From: Thalassobacillus sp043497085
Lineage (GTDB): Bacteria; Bacillota; Bacilli; Bacillales; Halobacillaceae
Assembly: GCA_043497085.1 (NCBI GenBank)
Contig: JBIEKI010000002.1
Reading direction: 5' to 3' (one strand)
DNA length: 64,000 bases
Position numbers and translations under genes: made by a program. Below, piece after piece: positions 59,921 to 64,000 of this stretch (its first letter is position 1; each line of letters begins with the position of its first letter). The notes below the pieces were generated by a model. It saw nothing but the letters and a program-made list of their open reading frames with translations, did no database searches and was not told the origin of the DNA.

Positions 59921-60895
59921 ATGAATATTGTGAAACAGAAAATCCATCAAATCACGGTACCTACTCCCTACGCGGTAGGAGATGTACATGTTTATATCAT
60001 AAAAGGTGACCAGCTATCTATCATTGATGCTGGTGTTAAAACTGATGAGGCCTGGGAAGCTTTTGTTTTCCAATTGAAACAGCTAGGATATGGACCCGAG
60101 GATATCGAGCAGGTGATTTTGACACATCATCATCCGGATCATATCGGTTTCATTGAATACTTACCCCGTCTTAATGAAGTGACCGCCCATCCTCAAGTAG
60201 ACACGTGGCTCAAAAGAGATCCGGGCTTTTTGCAAAATTATCAAAGCTTTTTTTATTCTTTATACCAACAGGCTGGTGTGCCTGAGCGCTACCTTAGTTT
60301 TTTAAAGGAGTTGCGCAATCCTCTTGGCGATGTAGCAAAAGGAAATCTGACCAGCACTATCCTGGAAGGAGATGTGCTGCCAGGTCATGAAGAGTGGCGT
60401 GTAATTGCCACACCAGGTCATGCCCAAAGTCACTTATCCTTTTATCGAGAACAAGATGGAGCTTTACTGGGGGGCGATCACTTGCTAGAGCATATTTCTC
60501 CAAACCCTTTGCTTGAGCCGCCCCATAATAATGGTAAAGAAAGACCTAAGCCAATGCTGCAATATCGTAACTCTTTGAAGAAATTACTCCATTACGAAAT
60601 TACCCATGTCTACCCTGGCCATGGGAAAATATTCAACCATGTACATGACCTGATTGACAGAAGGTTGGAAAGCCAGGAGAAGAGAGCGGCTAAAGTTCAG
60701 GAGATTATCGGGGGAGACGAAATGACAACTTTCGAAATTTGTTCCCGTTTGTTCCCCAAGCAATTTGAGAAGCAGTTTGGTCTCACCATGTCTGAAACAA
60801 TCGGACAGCTTGATTATCTAACAGACATAAATGCCGTAGGAACAAGGGTCGATAGTGGAGTGACTTTCTACAAAAACATGGAGGCCACGTTATGA
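59921..60895 (+). CDS. yqjP: Metallo-beta-lactamase fold hydrolase YqjP
   Basis: A 324-residue MBL-fold protein. The metal-binding signature LTHHHPDHIGFIEYL, a second His in ATPGHAQSHLSFY, GGDHLLEHISPNP and the final VYPGHG are present. The C-terminal ~80 residues form a helical, winged-helix-like domain (AAKVQEIIGGDEMTTFEICSRLFP) typical of the LACTB2/YqjP group. Its stop overlaps the ATG of yqjQ (ATGA), so the pair is coupled. Substrate unknown. Confidence 0.9.
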   Translation: MNIVKQKIHQITVPTPYAVGDVHVYIIKGDQLSIIDAGVKTDEAWEAFVFQLKQLGYGPEDIEQVILTHHHPDHIGFIEYLPRLNEVTAHPQVDTWLKRDPGFLQNYQSFFYSLYQQAGVPERYLSFLKELRNPLGDVAKGNLTSTILEGDVLPGHEEWRVIATPGHAQSHLSFYREQDGALLGGDHLLEHISPNPLLEPPHNNGKERPKPMLQYRNSLKKLLHYEITHVYPGHGKIFNHVHDLIDRRLESQEKRAAKVQEIIGGDEMTTFEICSRLFPKQFEKQFGLTMSETIGQLDYLTDINAVGTRVDSGVTFYKNMEATL

Positions 60896-61686
60896 ATCCG
60901 TTAGTGAAGAATAAAAAAGTGCTGGTCACCGGGGCTTCTGGAGGAATTGGCCAGTTCATAGCTATTCATGTTGCTATGAATGGAGGGACACCTATATTAA
61001 TTGCCCGGTCTTCCGATAAGTTGAAGGTAATTGCCAGCATACTGGAAGAAAAGTTCCATGTTTCTTGTTACTGGTACCAGGCTGACCTGAGCAAAGAAGA
61101 GGAATGGAAGGCTGTCAGTGACCGTATTATCAATGAGCATAACCGAATCGATGCTTTGGTCAACAATGCAGGGTTGGGGGTCTTCGATTATTTCGCTGAT
61201 TCGAAATGGGAGGACATCGACCGGATGATCCAGGTGAATTTTACTGCTTTGCTTCGAGCGACTTATCAAGTAGTGCCGCATATGATAGCGCATGGTAATG
61301 GTCATATCGTGAACATCGCTTCCCAGTCTGGAAAGATGGCAACGCCTAAATCAGCCGTATATGCTGCAACAAAACATGCTGTGCTTGGCTTTACGAATGC
61401 ATTGCGTATGGAGGTGGCACATCATGGCGTCCGTGTCACCGGTGTCAATCTTGGCCCGGTACGCACCAACTTTTTTGCCCAGGCGGATCCATCGGGCGAT
61501 TACCAGCGTGCTGTTGAACCATGGATGCTGGATGCCAATCAGGTAGCAAGCCGGATTGTAAATCAATTATTCAAGGAAAAGCGGGAGATTAACCTTCCTG
61601 CCTGGATGGAAGCAGGAAGTAAATTGCACTACCAATTCCCAGGTCTGACGGAAAAGGTGCTGCACAAACAGTTCAATAAAAAATAG
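60892..61686 (+). CDS. yqjQ: Short-chain dehydrogenase YqjQ
   Basis: A 264-residue classical SDR of the DltE-like group. Cofactor motif TGASGGIGQ, NNAGLG, catalytic Ser in NIASQSG and YAATK with catalytic Tyr and Lys are intact. Translationally coupled to yqjP, as in B. subtilis. Substrate unknown. A terminator follows. Confidence 0.92.
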   Translation: MNPLVKNKKVLVTGASGGIGQFIAIHVAMNGGTPILIARSSDKLKVIASILEEKFHVSCYWYQADLSKEEEWKAVSDRIINEHNRIDALVNNAGLGVFDYFADSKWEDIDRMIQVNFTALLRATYQVVPHMIAHGNGHIVNIASQSGKMATPKSAVYAATKHAVLGFTNALRMEVAHHGVRVTGVNLGPVRTNFFAQADPSGDYQRAVEPWMLDANQVASRIVNQLFKEKREINLPAWMEAGSKLHYQFPGLTEKVLHKQFNKK

Positions 61687-61714
61687 CCTGGCGCCTTGAT
61701 CGCCAGGCTTTTCT
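61684..61714 (+). terminator. Terminator after yqjQ
   Basis: Perfect stem AGCCTGGCG / CGCCAGGCT with a seven-base loop, then TTTTC. Confidence 0.88.
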
Positions 61715-61758
61715 GTATGCGGATAGCATTCCTCCAATGTTTTTACATTAATTCCCTC

Positions 61759-61787
61759 TTGCATATACGAACGTATATTCGCATAAT
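61759..61787 (+). promoter_or_regulatory. SOS promoter: sigma-A boxes with a LexA site in the spacer
   Basis: TTGCAT (61759-61764), 17-base spacer, CATAAT (61782-61787). The spacer contains CGAACGTATATTCG (61768-61781), which differs by one base from the Bacillus LexA box CGAACN4GTTCG. LexA bound here would block polymerase, so the Y-family polymerase gene is probably damage-inducible. Confidence 0.78.
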
Positions 61788-61820
61788 ATAAAGTAAGATA
61801 AACTAAGGGGTGTGACGGAA

Positions 61821-63095
61821 ATGGGTAATCCAGCAATCGATTACAAATTATTTCCGGAACGTCGAGTGCTTTGTGTCGACATGAAAAGTTTTTATGCCAG
61901 CTGTGCAGCTATTTTACGCGGTCTTGACCCGATGACCTGCCACCTGGCAGTGGTGGCGGATACAAACCGCAGAGGAAGTGTAGTATTAGCCGCATCTCCC
62001 GCCATGAAGAAGGATTACGGCATCCGGACAGGGAGCCGGTTGTTTGAAATACCCAATGATCCGGATATTGTTATTGTATCGGCACAGATGAGTACTTACT
62101 TAGAGATTTCCACTGAGGTAACGCGGCTGTTTCATAAATACGTACCGAAAGAGGCAATCCATACCTATAGCGTTGATGAAAGCTTCCTGGAGGTTGATGG
62201 AAGCGAGCGGATGTTCGGAGAAGCAGAGGAAATAGCCTCGATGATTTTGACGGAACTGGAAGACACCTTCCATCTCAAAGCGGCAATCGGAATTGGCCCA
62301 AATATGCTGATGGCAAAGCTCTGTCTTGATTTAGAAGCGAAGAAAAAAGGCATCGCCGAATGGACGTATGACGACGTACCGGAAAAGCTGTGGCCGGTTT
62401 CTCCACTTAGGGAAATGTGGGGGATTGGTCCACGGCTGGAACGACGATTGAACCGGATGGGGATCACCACGGTTGGCCAGCTCGCACATTATCCATTGGA
62501 ACGGTTGGAAAAAGTGTTCGGCGTAATGGGCAATCAACTGTTCTACCATGCACATGGGGTTGATCTATCCGAGCTTGGGGCTCCAATCATCCAGGGGCAG
62601 ATCAGCTATGGGAAGAGTCAGATTCTTCTTCGCGATTATCATGATCCCGCTCACGTGAAACATGTTATGTTGGAAATGTGTGAAGAAGTAGCCAGGCGGG
62701 CGCGGAGCAATGATAAAGCAGGGAGGACCATCAGCCTCGGAATAGGCTATAGTAAAACCGAAGGAGGTGGAGGCTTCCACCGTTCACGCAGTCTGGATCA
62801 GCCGACCAACATTACGATGGATATTTATTATACCTGCCTCCAGTTATTCAAGGAATTTTATGAGGAAAAGACAGTACGGAGTATTTCTATTTCTTTATCG
62901 AATATCTCGGAGGATGCGAGCATTCAATTAGATTTGTTCGACAGAGGACGGGATCGGAAGCGGGATTTGGGGTATGTAATGGATGCTATACGGGAGAAGT
63001 ACGGCAGCGATTCGCTGCTTCGGGCGGTTTCGTATACCGAAGCAGGTACGGCCCTCCATCGCAGCAAGCTTGTCGGTGGACATTTTGCAGAGTGA
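61821..63095 (+). CDS. yqjW: Y-family DNA polymerase YqjW (UvrX/UmuC-like, PolY2)
   Basis: A 424-residue translesion polymerase with catalytic carboxylates in CVDMKSFYASCAA and YSVDESFLEVDG, a helix-hairpin-helix (MWGIGPRLERRLNRMG) and a likely clamp-binding stretch IQLDLFD. Divergence from DinB at 44.3 kb and the LexA-type promoter match B. subtilis YqjW/PolY2, used in damage-induced mutagenesis. ATG 61821 has AAGGGG ten bases upstream; the in-frame GTG 61812 is too close to it. Confidence 0.93.
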   Translation: MGNPAIDYKLFPERRVLCVDMKSFYASCAAILRGLDPMTCHLAVVADTNRRGSVVLAASPAMKKDYGIRTGSRLFEIPNDPDIVIVSAQMSTYLEISTEVTRLFHKYVPKEAIHTYSVDESFLEVDGSERMFGEAEEIASMILTELEDTFHLKAAIGIGPNMLMAKLCLDLEAKKKGIAEWTYDDVPEKLWPVSPLREMWGIGPRLERRLNRMGITTVGQLAHYPLERLEKVFGVMGNQLFYHAHGVDLSELGAPIIQGQISYGKSQILLRDYHDPAHVKHVMLEMCEEVARRARSNDKAGRTISLGIGYSKTEGGGGFHRSRSLDQPTNITMDIYYTCLQLFKEFYEEKTVRSISISLSNISEDASIQLDLFDRGRDRKRDLGYVMDAIREKYGSDSLLRAVSYTEAGTALHRSKLVGGHFAE

Positions 63096-63181
63096 GATAC
63101 CAGCTATTGACAGCTTGAGATCCGTGCCACTCCCGCGGAAACAGTGGTCTCTCAAAACCCGCGTGAATCCGATCTTCTCTT

Positions 63182-63210
63182 TTGCCTGTGAATCAAAATT
63201 TCATTATGAT
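63182..63210 (+). promoter_or_regulatory. Sigma-A promoter of yqkB-yqkC
   Basis: TTGCCT (63182-63187), 17-base spacer, TATGAT (63205-63210). Predicted start near 63217, 15 bases before the yqkB ATG. Confidence 0.6.
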
Positions 63211-63231
63211 AAAACTGACAGGAGGGATGGC

Positions 63232-63564
63232 ATGGAATTTACGATGACTAGTGAAGCAAAAACGAAGTTGCAATCGTTGAATCCGGACAATAAGCGTTAT
63301 TTACGATTATTTTATGATACAGAAGGCTGTGGCTGTGGAGTCAATGGAGTACCAACACTCCGTTGGACGGAAGAACGGACCGAGTGGGACCAACAGGTGA
63401 AAAGTGACGAATTCGATGTGATCGTCCATAAGCAGCAGGCTGTTTTCTTCGCCGAGCAGTTGCGGCTTGCGGTAGTCAATGGGTCACTTCGTCTGAGCAG
63501 CCCTAATGAAATACTTAACCCGGTCATCCCTGGATCGGAAGTGATGAAAGGAGACAGCGTATGA
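63232..63564 (+). CDS. yqkB: HesB/IscA-like protein YqkB
   Basis: A 110-residue protein of the HesB-like domain family (iron-sulfur cluster biosynthesis fold). It keeps the compact beta fold (RYLRLFYDTEGCGCGVNG) but has Cys residues only in the GCGCG stretch, not the classical C-x-C C-terminal pair of A-type carriers. ATG 63232 after AGGAGGGATGG is the start; a longer frame is open upstream but lies before the promoter. yqkC overlaps its end by four bases. Confidence 0.88.
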   Translation: MEFTMTSEAKTKLQSLNPDNKRYLRLFYDTEGCGCGVNGVPTLRWTEERTEWDQQVKSDEFDVIVHKQQAVFFAEQLRLAVVNGSLRLSSPNEILNPVIPGSEVMKGDSV

Positions 63565-63785
63565 GCAAAAAGCGGTCAACTGAAAAAGGCGGATTGAGTG
63601 AGCGATTGAACGTGGATATCGTCAGTCAGTTGCAGTCGAAAAAAACGAAGCTGAAACAAAAAGAAAAAGAAGATCAGGAAAAAGAACGGCAACGTAAAAT
63701 AGAAGAACGGAAGAAAAGGGAAGCCAACAAAAGTTTCGAAGAACTGTTGGAAGAAAGTGAAATGGACTGGAAAAAGTTCAAATGA
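63561..63785 (+). CDS. yqkC: DUF3886 small charged protein YqkC
   Basis: A 74-residue protein, mostly one long Lys/Glu-rich helix (LQSKKTKLKQKEKEDQEK onwards), ending SFEELLEESEMDWKKFK. It agrees with YqkC in size, charge and position after yqkB. Start overlaps the yqkB stop (ATGA). Function unknown. Confidence 0.88.
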   Translation: MSKKRSTEKGGLSERLNVDIVSQLQSKKTKLKQKEKEDQEKERQRKIEERKKREANKSFEELLEESEMDWKKFK

Positions 63786-63833
63786 AAGGCTGCCTGATGT
63801 AGCGCACTCCATCAGGCAGCCTTAGTTTTTTAT
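63786..63833. terminator. Bidirectional terminator after yqkC
   Basis: Perfect 14-bp stem AAGGCTGCCTGATG / CATCAGGCAGCCTT, then AGTTTTTTAT. It separates yqkC from the convergent aldo/keto reductase. Confidence 0.9.
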
Positions 63834-63863
63834 ATTGTCTAGAAAATTATAAATTTTGTTCTA

Positions 63864-64000
63864 TTACCGGTGTTTTTGGTAGGTGATCGGACTGGTCATG
63901 GCCTGGATTTCGCCGAAAATCTGTTCCGTCAACGGAGCGGATTCCAAAAACTCCAGGTTTTCTTCCAGTTGTTCCACAGAGCTGGCCCCGAACACGGCCG
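63864..64000 (-). CDS. Aldo/keto reductase, C-terminal end (truncated by window)
   Basis: The last 45 codons of a minus-strand gene. VFGASSVEQLEENLEFL is the characteristic C-terminal cofactor-binding helix of aldo/keto reductases. The protein ends ITYQKHR before a TAA stop at 63864-63866. In B. subtilis the aldo/keto reductase gene yqkF lies a few genes past yqkC, so this may be its counterpart, but too little is visible to name it. Confidence 0.82.
   Translation of the reverse strand, partial: AVFGASSVEQLEENLEFLESAPLTEQIFGEIQAMTSPITYQKHR

Noticed and set aside
63097..63180. CACTCCCGCGGAAACAGTG near yqkB as a sixth repeat copy
   Set aside because: Only about 15 bases resemble the repeat core, with no tag sequence and no outer stem; chance similarity or a remnant too short to call.
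1..64000. CRISPR arrays, tRNA or rRNA genes, prophage or transposase genes
   Set aside because: No regularly spaced short repeats, no tRNA cloverleaf or rRNA stretches, and no phage or transposase proteins were recognised on either strand.

Overview
The window looks like the chromosome of a low-GC, spore-forming member of the Bacillaceae. Both spoIVB and spo0A are present. The gene order follows a Bacillus subtilis segment I know from memory: accC-yqhY-nusB-folD-xseA-xseB-ispA-dxs-yqxC-ahrC-recN-spoIVB-spo0A, then yqzF-bkdR-bkd operon, brxB-yqjA-yqjB, yqjC/D/E, yqjH, rnz, namA, yqjP-yqjQ, yqjW and yqkB-yqkC. An OLE RNA with its partner gene oapA points to the extremophile or marine side of the family. 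A Halobacillus-like halophile is a reasonable guess, but no rRNA or marker search was possible. I saw no insertion sequences with transposases, prophage, CRISPR or tRNA genes.

Layout. 1-1.3 kb holds the end of the acetyl-CoA carboxylase operon. 1.3-2.0 kb is a repeat island. 2.2-9.9 kb is the folate/DNA-repair/isoprenoid operon, with the large OLE RNA and oapA between ispA and dxs. 10-15.4 kb carries ahrC, recN, spoIVB, a second repeat island and spo0A, which has a sigma-H-type promoter overlapped by a 0A box. 15.6-19.8 kb has an aspartokinase and a convergent exonuclease/DUF294 pair. 20-30.4 kb is the sigma-54-controlled branched-chain amino acid degradation cluster: yqzF divergent to bkdR, then ptb-bcd-buk-lpdV-bkdAA-bkdAB-bkdB. 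30.7-32 kb has a homocysteine methyltransferase under a SAM-I riboswitch. 32.1-36.8 kb has brxB and the proline catabolic genes putB-putC-putR, with a palindromic operator. 36.9-44.1 kb has yqjA, yqjB, the miniprotein Prli42, then a propionyl/methylmalonyl-CoA module (mutase, a cobalamin-domain/epimerase fusion, carboxyltransferase) and peptidase yqjE. 44.3-53.6 kb has DNA polymerase IV, a GNAT protein, a CHY zinc-finger protein, PEP carboxylase, and a GntR/ABC transporter/sigma-factor cluster. 53.7-64 kb has an aldehyde dehydrogenase, RNase Z, an old yellow enzyme, a glycerophosphodiesterase, a RocB-like peptidase, a third repeat locus, yqjP-yqjQ, an SOS-type Y-family polymerase, yqkB-yqkC and the C-terminal end of an aldo/keto reductase.

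How it fits together. The bkd cluster turns valine, leucine and isoleucine into acyl-CoAs. Propionyl-CoA from isoleucine and valine could feed the carboxylase-epimerase-mutase module ten kilobases downstream and reach succinyl-CoA. PEP carboxylase, proline oxidation and aspartokinase connect to the same 2-oxoglutarate/oxaloacetate pools.

Most notable signals. These are the OLE RNA with its own plausible promoter; a family of five repeat copies whose stems change sequence while keeping base pairing (covariation, so a structured RNA or structured mobile DNA); a 99-nt hairpin inserted in one copy; the cobalamin-domain/epimerase fusion; and the 36-codon Prli42 gene.
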